From Streptomyces aureus (lineage in GTDB: Bacteria > Actinomycetota > Actinomycetes > Streptomycetales > Streptomycetaceae): a DNA stretch of 38,833 nucleotides. Location of the stretch: positions 1 through 38,833 of the forward strand of contig NZ_JNZD01000043.1 of assembly GCF_000725495.1 (NCBI RefSeq), read 5' to 3'. The notes under the pieces are model-generated. The model was not told the origin of the DNA and searched no databases. It saw only the letters and a program-made list of their open reading frames with translations. Below are positions 15,501 through 22,188 of the stretch, piece by piece. The stretch's first letter is position 1, and each line of letters begins with the position of its first letter. The translations under genes and the position numbers were made by a program.

Positions 15501-16381
15501 GGGGCCTCGGGAAGCGGCTGGTCGGGCGAGACGTCCGTGACGGGCACGGCCTCGGGGGCCGGGGCGTCCACCGGGTCCTGGAGGTCGAGCGACACGACGT
15601 CCGCCTCCGGCAGCTCCAGGCCGGCCTCGGGGGCCGCCGGCTCGTCGGCGAGGGGCGCCGCCACGACGCCGGGTGCCTGCTCGGCCTCCACGGCCTCCGG
15701 CGCCTCGGCTGCCGGTACGGGTTCGGGGGCCGCTACGGGTTCGGGGGCCACCGGGGCGCCCGGCAGCTGTCCCGCCTCGGGGAGGGCCGTCTCCTCGGCC
15801 GGGATCTCCCCGGCCACCGGCACGGCGGTCCACGCCACGGCGCTCTGCGGAGTCGCCTCGGCGGCCTGGGGCACGTCCAGGTACTCGGGGCCGACGGTCG
15901 GCGGGCCGGCCACGCGCAGCGGTGCGACCGGGGTGGTCATCGAGCTCGGGCGGACGCCCGCGGGGCCGCGGTCGGCCAGCGAGCGCACCGGGCTGGACGA
16001 ACCGTCCGGCGTGGGCGGGCCGAGGTGCAGCGGACGGCGCGGGGCCGCGGGGGCCGCGACGGGCGCCGGGACCGGCTGGGCGACGGGCGAGGGGCCCGGC
16101 GCGCGCACGGCGCCGAGGTCGATCGCCCCGGTGTCGCGTCCGTCCGTCTCGTGCGGCCCGGGTTCGTCGGTGAAGGGCATCGGGGCCGGCGGCGGCACCT
16201 CGTTGCCCCAGGCACCCTGCGCACCGGGCGCGCCCGGCAGCAGAAGGAGGTCGTCCTCCTCGACGGGTCCCTCGGAGGAGTCGAGGTAGGTGTACGCGCC
16301 CGGCGCGGAGACGCCCGGCTGCTCCACCATGCCTGCGTTCTCCGGCAATCCCTCGCCCGGGACCTGGCCGGTGTCGGTCAT
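12569..16381 (-). CDS. cobT: BluB-CobT fusion: dimethylbenzimidazole synthase plus nicotinate-nucleotide:DMB phosphoribosyltransferase, with long disordered N-terminus
   Basis: This 1270-residue protein has three parts. Residues 1-700 are low-complexity, Ala/Pro/Glu/Val-rich, and include six 10-residue His-containing repeats (363-422). About residues 700-915 form a BluB-type nitroreductase (HTAPSVGHSQPWDFVV, FKEMKIEAILDTPVNVVVT, GVGWVSFFDERE), which turns FMNH2 into 5,6-dimethylbenzimidazole. About 918-1270 is a full CobT (IFAGDHGVHAQGVTPWPQE, GEMGIANTTASAA, and the catalytic-glutamate region LGEGTGALLALP), which activates that base for the lower ligand of cobalamin. The fusion would channel DMB directly. 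The ATG at 16381 has GAGGGG six bases upstream; the longer frame to 16651 is rejected. The domain calls are firm; the function of the 700-residue extension is unknown. Confidence 0.9.
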   Translation of the reverse strand: MTDTGQVPGEGLPENAGMVEQPGVSAPGAYTYLDSSEGPVEEDDLLLLPGAPGAQGAWGNEVPPPAPMPFTDEPGPHETDGRDTGAIDLGAVRAPGPSPVAQPVPAPVAAPAAPRRPLHLGPPTPDGSSSPVRSLADRGPAGVRPSSMTTPVAPLRVAGPPTVGPEYLDVPQAAEATPQSAVAWTAVPVAGEIPAEETALPEAGQLPGAPVAPEPVAAPEPVPAAEAPEAVEAEQAPGVVAAPLADEPAAPEAGLELPEADVVSLDLQDPVDAPAPEAVPVTDVSPDQPLPEAPQFQDAPENPGATGAAGEGEQAAAVTPAEQIAEDAGHAVPEQAQAPAGDLAPEDPAVVQLPAPVPGQDTHGAGFQTHDSHGAGLRVHDSHGAGFQAHDSHGAGFQVHDTHGAGLPVQDTHGAGVQVLPQAVLAEPAAQAPEPVVVFVDEPSLPGAERSADAPAPHGYETPESALTALSARSADASHGGQGLVLDEAAAQQFTEAPAHVADGAALPENTAPDQDGAADAIQAVPAVVPAPAEPAHAGPAEGDPHQPAGAEQLPDGAPDQAAAPGFPDAPAVPQADQGLGPVVPGDGTVPAHPAATPPHGTTVAPLPAEEQPEARQPAAPAEAVTADPAETEPVAQVSVPAPREAEPETGSTPLPLAAEHEPVAAQQADDLQTQVADQEESTAVVEDVRESTGPAAPGYNDAEREAVLRVIRERRDIRNGFRSDPIPHDVLLRVLEAAHTAPSVGHSQPWDFVVIRSAETRRSMHELAQRQREAYAQSLPKGRAKQFKEMKIEAILDTPVNVVVTADPTRGGRHTLGRHTQPQMAPYSAALAVENFWLAARAEGLGVGWVSFFDEREMVRALGLPDHLEVVAYLCVGYVDEFPEEPELMQAGWSKRRPLSWVVHEETYGRRALPGEEPHDLLAETVSNIRPLDAKALGEAWERQKRMTKPAGALGMLEIISAQLSGLSRMCPPPIPEPAAVAIFAGDHGVHAQGVTPWPQEVTGQMVANFLGGGAVCNAFANQVGAEVCVVDVGVASDLPATPGLLPRKVRAGTADMTTGPAMTREEAVAALEVGIETARDLMAAGNKALLTGEMGIANTTASAALISVFTGADPAEVTGRGTGINDETLARKTEVVRRAIEFHQPDPADPIGVLAAIGGLEHAAMVGLLLGGASLRTPVILDGVSAGAAALVARAIAPEVLAACIAGHRSAEPGHVAALNKLGLRPLIDLDLRLGEGTGALLALPIVQSAARAMHEVATFDSAGVTEK
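15116..15295 (-). repeat. Six in-frame 30-bp repeats encoding HGAG-type decapeptides
   Basis: Within the BluB-CobT fusion gene, a 30-bp unit repeats six times without a frame break. The encoded units are HGAGFQTHDS, HGAGLRVHDS, HGAGFQAHDS, HGAGFQVHDT, HGAGLPVQDT and HGAGVQVLPQ (residues 363-422). The first four units carry two histidines plus an aspartate each. Confidence 0.93.
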
Positions 16382-16726
16382 GCGTACCCCTCGCCCATCG
16401 GTTAGTGCTCCAAAGTCCAGCTCGCCCGGAACGGCGCACCGACCGCCCCACAGTGAAGAACGAGCGTGCGTGCCCAGCGGCACGTACGACCGGCCAACAA
16501 AGACGACAAAGCCATTAACTGGCATTGTCCCGGTCATCCCGCCCTCGCGACAGCGTGATCGGCGAGTGGCCGCTGTGGACTGCGCCACGTTGCGCGTCCT
16601 CCGGTTCTGCCGTACCACACACGCCTCAAAACGGGCGGGTTTTCCGGACATTGGCCTACGAAAGGCCGACCCCCCGGGAGCGGTACAACGATCGGCCAGC
16701 CTACCGCGAGCGGTACGACAACAGGA
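16382..16726 (-). other. Gap between cobL and the BluB-CobT gene; no gene seen
   Basis: These 345 bases are less GC-rich than the neighbours. On the minus strand TTGTCG and TACGTG, 17 bases apart near 16475-16505, are a weak promoter candidate. GCCA-TTAAC-TGGC (16511-16523) is a small dyad. GAGCGGTAC occurs twice, 30 bases apart (16678 and 16708). I looked for a cobalamin riboswitch and found no B12-box-like core. Confidence 0.4.
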
Positions 16727-17938
16727 TCACGGGGCGCGATCCGGCAGACGGCCACTGAGCAGGAACGCAACGCTCCGCTCCTTCTCCGTCCAGGCCCTCG
16801 TATCGAGTTCGACGGACTGGATGAGGGCGCACTCGACGTCGTAGCCGTGTTCGGTCAGATCGCGGCCGATGAGTTCGGCGGCGTCACGCGTCGCGGCGTC
16901 CGCGACGATGCGCTGGGGCCTGCGGTCCGCGACCGCCGAGACGACCGCCGCTCCCCCGCCCCCGACCCGTACGACGTCGGGTTCGGGCAGGTCCTCCAGA
17001 ACGTGCGGGGCACTGCCGTGGACGACCTGCATCTGCACGCCGTAGCGCCGGGCCGAGTGCTCGGTGCGGGCGCAGGAGCCCGGACTGCGGTCGACCGCGA
17101 TGACGGCGGCGCCGGTGCGGGCGGCCTCGGCGGCGAAGGCGCCGCTGCCGCAGCCGATGTCCCAGACGAGGTCACCCACGCGCGGTCCCAGCCGGGCGAG
17201 TTGGGCGGCGCGCAGCAGATCGGTCTCGCCCTCGCCGAGCGCGCCGCCGTAGGCGCGCGCGGGCAGCGCCCAGCCACGCGGTCCGGCACCGGGGTCCCGG
17301 CCGGCGATCCAGCCGCCCCCCTGGGCGGCGGCCGTGGAGCCGCCGATGACGATCACGACGTTCGGGTCGCGCCAGGTGTGGTCGGCCGCCTTGTCGGAGG
17401 TCAGGATCGTGACCTGCTCGCGGGTGGTGCCGAGTTCCTCGCAGATGACGAAGGTGCGGTGCACGCCTTCGAGCAGCAGCCCCAGTTCGGCGGGGCCGGC
17501 GCCGGGCGAGGTGAGGACGGCGACTTTCGTATGGGCTCGACATACATTCACCGCGCGTCGCAGGGTGCGACTGTGTGCGACGACCACTTGTGCGTCGTCC
17601 CAGGGCATTCCGGCGCGGGCGAAGGCGGCGGCCACGGCGGAGACGGCGGGCACGACCTCGACCTCCAGGCCGAACTCGGGTGCGCGCAGGGTGCGGACGA
17701 CGCCGAAGAACCCGGGGTCCCCGTCGGCGAGGACGACCGCGGTGCCGCGGTGGCCGGCGATGCGGCGGGCGGCCAGATCCATGCTGCCCAGCCGGACGCG
17801 TTCGGCGCCCTCGGGCACTTCGGGGAGCGCGAGATGGTGGGCCGCGCCGGCCACGAGCGTGGCGGCGCCGAGAGCGGAGCTCGCCGCGACGGTCAGCGGC
17901 GAGCCGTCCCAGCCGATCACCGTGACCCGGTCGGCCAT
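16727..17938 (-). CDS. cobL: Precorrin-6Y C5,15-methyltransferase (decarboxylating), CbiE-CbiT fusion
   Basis: The 403-residue protein joins two domains of corrin-ring synthesis. Residues 1-210 are a tetrapyrrole methylase domain (VTVIGWDGSPL, TAVVLADGDPGFFGVVRTL, VVPAVSAVAAAFARAGMPW). About 225-395 are a CbiT-like class I methyltransferase with the SAM motif VWDIGCGSGAFAAEAAR and acidic VIAVDRSPG. Together they methylate C5 and C15 and remove the acetate side chain of precorrin-6Y (aerobic) or its cobalt equivalent. The ATG at 17938 has GGAG about eleven bases upstream; the frame extends further but is Arg/Pro-rich and lacks support. It is the first of three minus-strand corrinoid genes here, behind an operator-like triple repeat (18137-18166). 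Confidence 0.92.
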   Translation of the reverse strand: MADRVTVIGWDGSPLTVAASSALGAATLVAGAAHHLALPEVPEGAERVRLGSMDLAARRIAGHRGTAVVLADGDPGFFGVVRTLRAPEFGLEVEVVPAVSAVAAAFARAGMPWDDAQVVVAHSRTLRRAVNVCRAHTKVAVLTSPGAGPAELGLLLEGVHRTFVICEELGTTREQVTILTSDKAADHTWRDPNVVIVIGGSTAAAQGGGWIAGRDPGAGPRGWALPARAYGGALGEGETDLLRAAQLARLGPRVGDLVWDIGCGSGAFAAEAARTGAAVIAVDRSPGSCARTEHSARRYGVQMQVVHGSAPHVLEDLPEPDVVRVGGGGAAVVSAVADRRPQRIVADAATRDAAELIGRDLTEHGYDVECALIQSVELDTRAWTEKERSVAFLLSGRLPDRAP

Positions 17939-18136
17939 CGTCGTCAGTCTCCAGAAGGTCTTCGCAGGTCTCAGGTGCAGCCCGGACGGGCTTGGTGAGG
18001 GTACCCCGGTGCGGCCCGGCGGGAGCGTGCCGGTGGGCGTGGCGCGGGAACGGTCCCCTTCCGCCCGCACGTGCTCCCGGACCCGTGAGCCGGTGCCCCG
18101 GCGAGGTGACTCCCGTACGCCCGGGTACCTCGAAGC

Positions 18137-18166
18137 GACCGTATACGACCGCATATGACCGTGCCC
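18137..18166 (-). promoter_or_regulatory. Three 10-bp direct repeats upstream of cobL
   Basis: GACCGTATAC, GACCGCATAT and GACCGTGCCC stand head to tail (18137, 18147, 18157), about 200 bases before the cobL start and 118 bases past the GNAT stop. One-turn phasing is typical of sites for winged-helix or SARP-like regulators. The rest of the 345-base gap 17939-18283 shows no gene. Confidence 0.5.
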
Positions 18167-18283
18167 GGCCCGCCCCCGCGGTCCCCGCCCGGCGGAGCCG
18201 GCACCCGGACGTGGAACGCGTGCCGTCCGCCGGCACCCGCGCCGGTGGTCGCCGTGGTCCTCGTTCCCGCCCTCGCGGCCGTC

Positions 18284-18922
18284 TCAGTTCCAGTCGTTGA
18301 AGGAGGCGAAGCCGCCCGGGTCGCCGAGGTCCCCGTCCATGCCGTCGAGGTCCTCGGGGAGCAGGCTCCAGACGATGAAGTCGGTCCGCAGGTCGACCCA
18401 GGTGCCTTCCTCGGTCCGGGTCCGCGCTATGCAGGCGTTGCGCAGCACGCCCTCGCTGATGCAGCCGATCTTCTGGGCCACCTGCTGGGAAGCGGTGTTG
18501 CCGGCCGCGGTGCGCAGTTCCACGCGCTCGAACTTCTGGTCGCTGAACAGCCATCGGGCGGTGGCGAGCGCGGCCTCGGAGGCGTAGCCCTCGCCGCGCG
18601 CCCAGGGCGCGATGATGTAGGACAGCTCGGTGGAGCGGACCCGCCAGTTGGTCTTGCCGAGCTGGATGACGCCGACCAGCCGCTGGGTGAGGAACTCGGT
18701 GACGGCGAGGTCGAGTCCGCGGCCCTCGGCGCGTTCCGTGGGCGCGTAGTCGCCGACCCAGTCCCGGGCGCCGTCCTCGGTGAACGGCTGCGGGATCGAC
18801 GTCCAGGCCGCCACCATCTCGTCGTTCATCATCTCCGTCAGCGCGGGCACGTCGTCCTCGTCGAGCGCACGCAGGACCAACCGCTCCGTGCTGATGGAGA
18901 TGTCGGGGAAGGTGCTCGTCAT
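18284..18922 (-). CDS. GNAT N-acetyltransferase, RimJ/RimL type
   Basis: The 212-residue product matches the RimJ/RimL subgroup. It opens with STERLVLRALDEDDVPALTEM, followed by VGVIQLGKTNWRVRSTELSY, the acetyl-CoA loop APWARGEGYASEAALATAR, and VELRTAAGNTASQQVAQKIG. The substrate is unknown; members acetylate ribosomal protein N-termini, antibiotics or small molecules. The C-terminus is Gly/Asp-rich (DGMDGDLGDPGGFASFNDWN), an unusual acidic tail. The ATG at 18922 has GGAG eight bases upstream. It stands alone between the metNIQ terminator and the cobL region. Confidence 0.88.
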   Translation of the reverse strand: MTSTFPDISISTERLVLRALDEDDVPALTEMMNDEMVAAWTSIPQPFTEDGARDWVGDYAPTERAEGRGLDLAVTEFLTQRLVGVIQLGKTNWRVRSTELSYIIAPWARGEGYASEAALATARWLFSDQKFERVELRTAAGNTASQQVAQKIGCISEGVLRNACIARTRTEEGTWVDLRTDFIVWSLLPEDLDGMDGDLGDPGGFASFNDWN

Positions 18923-19016
18923 GCGACGCTCCGTAACCGTCGGGGACTTCGGACCTGATGTACCGTCGGGTCCGCTGAACTGCCCAGCATGCAGCATGAA
19001 ACCACTGAACGGCACA

Positions 19017-19051
19017 ACGGGGTCCACTCCGGGTAATGGAGTGGACCCCGT
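19017..19051 (-). terminator. metNIQ operon terminator
   Basis: ACGGGGTCCACTCC (19017-19030) and GGAGTGGACCCCGT (19038-19051) form a perfect 14-bp stem with a seven-base loop, about 80 bases past the metQ stop. Confidence 0.88.
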
Positions 19052-19132
19052 GCGGTGACGAGTCGGGCCGGGGGCCGCAAATCGGCCCGGGCCCGGACCC
19101 GTTCACCGGGAGGAGAGCCGGAGCGGCGGACC

Positions 19133-19963
19133 TCAGAAGGACGGGAGGACGGAGCCCTTGTACTTGTCCTCGATGAACTTCTTGACCTCGGGCGAGGTGA
19201 GGAGCTTCGCGAGCTTCTTCACGCGCGGGTCGTTCTCGTTGCCCTGCTTCACGGCGAGGACGTTGTTGTACGCGTTGTTCTTGGTGGACTCCAGGGCGAG
19301 GGCGTCCTTGGCGGGCGAGAGGCCGGCGCCGATCGCGTAGTTGCCGTTGATCACCGCGGCGTCGACGTCCTTCAGGGAGCGCGGGGTCTGGGCCGCCTCG
19401 ATCTCCTTGAACTGCAGGCCCTTCGGGTTCTTCTCGATGTCCTGCGGGGTGGCGGTGCTCTCCGAACCGCTCTTGAGCGTGATGATCCCGCTGGAGGCGA
19501 GGAAGCGCAGGGCTCGCGCCTCGTTGTCGGCGTCGTTCGGGACGGCGACGGTGCCGCCCTTCTTCAGCTCGTCGAGCTTCTCGGCCTTCTCGGAGTAGAG
19601 GCCGAGGGGCTCCAGGTGGACGACGGCGACCGAGGCGAGGTGCGTGGAGTTCTTCTTGTTGAAGTCCTCCAGGTACGGCTGGGTCTGGAAGTAGTTGGCG
19701 TCCACGGACCCGTCCTCGGTGGCCGTGTTCGGCTGGACGTAGTCGGTGAACTCCTTCACCTCCAGCTTGAGGCCGGCCTTCTTCGCCAGGTGGTCCTTGA
19801 TGTAGTCGAGGATCTCGGCGTGCGGGACGGGGGTGGCCGCGACGACGAGGGTGTCGGTCGACTTCGCCTTGTCGTCGGACGTGCCGGAGCCGCAGGCGGT
19901 CAGGCCCAGGGTGAGGGCGCCGGTGGCGAGGACTGCAGCGGTGATCTTGGTGGTGTTACGCAC
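19133..19963 (-). CDS. metQ: Methionine ABC transporter substrate-binding lipoprotein
   Basis: A 276-residue NlpA/MetQ-type protein. The signal peptide VRNTTKITAAVLATGALTLG ends in the lipobox LTAC, so Cys24 or nearby is lipidated and anchors it outside the membrane. The mature part shows family hallmarks VVAATPVPHAEILDYIK, VDANYFQTQPYL, AVPNDADNEARALRFL and AAVINGNYAIGAGL. It binds methionine (possibly as D- or L-isomers or oxidised forms) and delivers it to MetI. GTG at 19963 is chosen because the residues before it are not signal-like and AAAGG lies nine bases upstream. It is last in the metN-metI-metQ operon, ending before a strong terminator. Confidence 0.94.
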   Translation of the reverse strand: MRNTTKITAAVLATGALTLGLTACGSGTSDDKAKSTDTLVVAATPVPHAEILDYIKDHLAKKAGLKLEVKEFTDYVQPNTATEDGSVDANYFQTQPYLEDFNKKNSTHLASVAVVHLEPLGLYSEKAEKLDELKKGGTVAVPNDADNEARALRFLASSGIITLKSGSESTATPQDIEKNPKGLQFKEIEAAQTPRSLKDVDAAVINGNYAIGAGLSPAKDALALESTKNNAYNNVLAVKQGNENDPRVKKLAKLLTSPEVKKFIEDKYKGSVLPSF

Positions 19964-20014
19964 GAAAAGTGCCTTTCTCCATGGGTGGTGCAACCCGCCG
20001 GGTGAGGCGGGGAG

Positions 20015-20767
20015 TCAGGAATCGGTCGACTTGACCGGGGTGGCGCCGGCCGGGCCGCCGGGAAGGAAGCCGGCGAGGACGCGGAAGCGGAGCGGCTCGC
20101 CGCCCTTGCCGCTGCGGCGGTGCAGGACCCGTGCGCCCGAGTCGCCCGCGAACTGGACGACGGCGATGACGAGGGCGAGGACGGCCACGATGAGCCACAT
20201 CATCTGGGACTCGAACCGCTGGTAGCCATAGCGGATGGCGAGGTCGCCGAGGCCGCCCGCGCCGACGGTACCGGCCATCGCGGAGTAGCCGATGATGGCG
20301 ACGACCGTCGTCGTGGTGGCCGAGATCAGCGACGGCAGGGACTCGGGCACGAGGACCTTGCGGACGACGGTCCAGGTGCTGCCGCCCATCGACTGCACGG
20401 CCTCGACCAGTCCGCCGTCGACCTCGCGCACGGAGGTCTCCACCAGCCGCGCGAAGAACGGGATGGCCCCGACCGCGAGCGGCACGATGGCGGCCTCCCG
20501 GCCGATCGTCGTGCCGACGATCCAGCGCGTGAAGGTCATCAGAGCGACCATCAGGATGATGAAGGGCATCGAGCGGACGATGTTCACGACCTGGCCGAGG
20601 ACCTTGTTCACGACGGTGTTCTGCAGCAGGCCGCCACGGTCGGTGAGCACCAGCAGGACGCCCAGCGGGAGGCCCCCGAGCACGGCGATCAGCGTGGACC
20701 AGCCGACCATGTAGAGGGTGTCCCAACACGCCTGGGACAGCAGCGGCTGCATCTCGTTCCAGCTCAC
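20015..20767 (-). CDS. metI: Methionine ABC transporter permease
   Basis: The 250-residue integral membrane protein has the MetI pattern. The N-terminus MQPLLSQACWDTLYMVGWST is followed by NIVRSMPFIILMVALM and the EAA-type loop VEAVQSMGGSTWTVVRKVLV, which contacts the ATPase, then SAMAGTVGAGGLGDLAIRYGY. About five membrane helices are expected. It is about 30 residues longer than common MetI because of a C-terminal Gly/Arg/Pro tail. Its GTG start overlaps the metN stop (GTGA), indicating translational coupling. It forms the membrane channel of the methionine importer. Confidence 0.94.
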   Translation of the reverse strand: MSWNEMQPLLSQACWDTLYMVGWSTLIAVLGGLPLGVLLVLTDRGGLLQNTVVNKVLGQVVNIVRSMPFIILMVALMTFTRWIVGTTIGREAAIVPLAVGAIPFFARLVETSVREVDGGLVEAVQSMGGSTWTVVRKVLVPESLPSLISATTTTVVAIIGYSAMAGTVGAGGLGDLAIRYGYQRFESQMMWLIVAVLALVIAVVQFAGDSGARVLHRRSGKGGEPLRFRVLAGFLPGGPAGATPVKSTDS

Positions 20768-21816
20768 TTGGCGGCACCTTCCTCGACCAGCTCGGGCTGC
20801 TGCCCCTGGATGTCGATCTGCAGGCCCTGCTCGCGCAGGAATCCGATCGGCACGACGTTCTCCTCGTAGCGGCCGGGAAGTTCGATGCGCATCCGGCCGA
20901 CCTGCCGGCCCGCGACGGTGTCCATCGCGGCGCCCAGGATCGAGATGTCGATGTTGTAGGTGCGCGAGAGCTGGGAGATGACCGGCTGGGTGGCCGACTC
21001 CCCGTGGAAGGTGACGTCGAGGACGGTGCGGTCGTCGCCGGAGGCGGTGCCGCTGACCGGGAAGAGCGCGGAGGCCAGCTCGGAGCCGGGCGTCGCGAGC
21101 AGTTCGCTGACGGTGCCGGACTCGACGATGCGGCCCCTGTCCATCAGCGCGGCCGAGTCGCACACCGTCTTGACGACGTCCATCTCGTGGGTGATGAGCA
21201 GGACGGTCAGGCCCAGCTGGCGGTTCAGGTCGCGCAGGAGCTGGAGAATGGAGCGGGTGGTCTCGGGGTCGAGGGCGCTGGTCGCCTCGTCGGAGAGCAG
21301 CACCTTCGGGTCGCCGGCCAGGGCGCGGGCGATGCCGACGCGCTGCTTCTGCCCGCCGGAGAGCTGGGCCGGGTAGGCGCCCGCCTTGTCGGACAGGCCG
21401 ACCAGGTCCAGGAGTTGGAGGGCCTTGTGGCCGCGCTCCCTGCGGGTGAGCCCGAGGATGTCGAGCGGCAGCTCGACGTTCTCCTGGACGGTCCGCGAGG
21501 ACAGCAGGTTGAAGTGCTGGAAGACCATGCCGATCCGGGTACGCGCCTGGCGCAGTTCCCGTCCCGCGCGCGGGCCGCGCCCGGCGAGTGCGGTGAGGTC
21601 CTGGCCGGCGACGGTGACCGTGCCGGAGGTGGGACGCTCCAGGAGGTTGACGCAGCGGATGAGCGAGGACTTTCCGGCGCCTGACTGGCCGATGACGCCG
21701 TACACCTCGCCTTCGCGGACGTGCAGATCGACGCCGTCGAGGGCGGTCACGTCACGGCCGCGCGAGCGGTAGACCTTGGTGAGGCCCGTTGTGGTGATCA
21801 CTGGGGATTCCGTCAC
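20764..21816 (-). CDS. metN: Methionine ABC transporter ATP-binding protein with NIL domain
   Basis: The 350-residue ATPase carries Walker A GQSGAGKSSL, Q-loop VFQHFNLL, signature LSGGQKQRVGIARAL, Walker B VLLSDEATSALD and the H-loop histidine in LLITHEMDVV. A C-terminal ferredoxin-like NIL domain (about 265-340, VLDVTFHGES to LQIDIQG) is the known methionine-binding, feedback-inhibiting module of MetN. GTG at 21816 is the best compromise; ATG 21858 and GTG 21801 are alternatives and no start has a strong ribosome-binding site. It is first in metNIQ. A Cys/Met-rich leader ORF lies about 190 bases upstream (22008-22094), suggesting attenuation. Confidence 0.93.
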   Translation of the reverse strand: MTESPVITTTGLTKVYRSRGRDVTALDGVDLHVREGEVYGVIGQSGAGKSSLIRCVNLLERPTSGTVTVAGQDLTALAGRGPRAGRELRQARTRIGMVFQHFNLLSSRTVQENVELPLDILGLTRRERGHKALQLLDLVGLSDKAGAYPAQLSGGQKQRVGIARALAGDPKVLLSDEATSALDPETTRSILQLLRDLNRQLGLTVLLITHEMDVVKTVCDSAALMDRGRIVESGTVSELLATPGSELASALFPVSGTASGDDRTVLDVTFHGESATQPVISQLSRTYNIDISILGAAMDTVAGRQVGRMRIELPGRYEENVVPIGFLREQGLQIDIQGQQPELVEEGAAK

Positions 21817-21873
21817 TGTCGAGTGCGGGGCGTGGGTGTGCGCCGGGCACGGGTGCATTCGGTCGGAACGCGG

Positions 21874-21914
21874 CACGGTTCTCGCGATGGCGATGGAACC
21901 GGAAGGAGAACGTG
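21874..21914 (-). promoter_or_regulatory. Alternative RNA hairpins between the leader ORF and metN
   Basis: On the minus-strand transcript CACGTTCTC (21914-21906) can pair with GAGAACCGTG (21883-21874) with one bulge. An overlapping, mutually exclusive pairing is CGGTTC (21901-21896) with GAACCG (21881-21876). A further TCCCGC/GCGGGA hairpin lies upstream. Mutually exclusive stems between a leader ORF and its operon are what an attenuator needs, but no U-tract is seen. Confidence 0.4.
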
Positions 21915-22007
21915 TGCGCGGGGCAGCCCGGTCACGTACGCGGTACGGACACGAGGCGCGGCGGTCCCGCTTCGGGGCGCGGGATCAGAAGGTGGTGCGA
22001 GGGCCCT

Positions 22008-22094
22008 CTAGCAGGCACACATTCGACACATACAACGAGCACCGGGCGTCATGGTCGCCTCGGTCGCAAGGATGCGGTAGCTCGTCGTGGTCAT
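22008..22094 (-). CDS. Cys/Met-rich leader peptide upstream of metNIQ (putative attenuator ORF)
   Basis: A 28-residue ORF starting MTTTSYRILA ends in CMCRMCAC followed by TAG, so six of its last eight residues are Cys or Met. Three of the four Cys codons are TGT, which is rare in this GC-rich genome, as are nearby GGT, GCT, CGT and CGA. An internal ATG at 22052 has GAGG seven bases upstream and would give a 14-residue form ending the same way; the first ATG has no ribosome-binding site. A GAGGGCCCTC palindrome overlaps the stop. It sits between the HAD-gene terminator and metN, so it can only serve metN. Cysteine-run leader peptides control sulfur genes in mycobacteria; function here is inferred. 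Confidence 0.65.
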   Translation of the reverse strand: MTTTSYRILATEATMTPGARCMCRMCAC

Positions 22095-22129
22095 GGAAGG
22101 AAGTAAAGCAGACAGGGTGCCGGTGACCG

Positions 22130-22160
22130 CCATCGCTGTCCGAATAGCGGACAGCGATGG
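22130..22160 (-). terminator. Terminator of the HAD phosphatase gene
   Basis: CCATCGCTGTCCG (22130-22142) and CGGACAGCGATGG (22148-22160) form a perfect 13-bp stem with an AATAG loop, 28 bases past the HAD stop. It leaves only about 35 bases for a promoter before the leader ORF's first ATG. Confidence 0.9.
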
Positions 22161-22188
22161 ATGGTGGACGGGCGTCACGGACCGCGCG

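Noticed and set aside
12401..16405. A very long plus-strand open frame opposite the BluB-CobT fusion
   Set aside because: It is the mirror of a GC-rich gene: Gly/Arg/His/Leu-rich, no family similarity, no ribosome-binding site. The minus-strand frame carries the BluB and CobT domains.
16382..16651. N-terminal extension of BluB-CobT to 16651
   Set aside because: ATG 16381 has GAGGGG at ideal spacing and the extension is Arg/Gly-mixed without similarity to the acidic head.
16727..16765. GCCACTG resembling part of a cobalamin riboswitch B12 box
   Set aside because: It is the 3' coding end of cobL, on the wrong strand and side for controlling the corrinoid genes, and no other riboswitch elements surround it.
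17939..18283. Cobalamin riboswitch before cobL
   Set aside because: No GGGAA-type core or B12-box-like sequence is present on the minus strand; only the 10-bp repeats stand out.
21816..22094. SAM-I or SAM-IV riboswitch before metN
   Set aside because: I looked for the conserved core and pseudoknot stems of these classes and did not find them; the Cys/Met leader ORF explains the region better.
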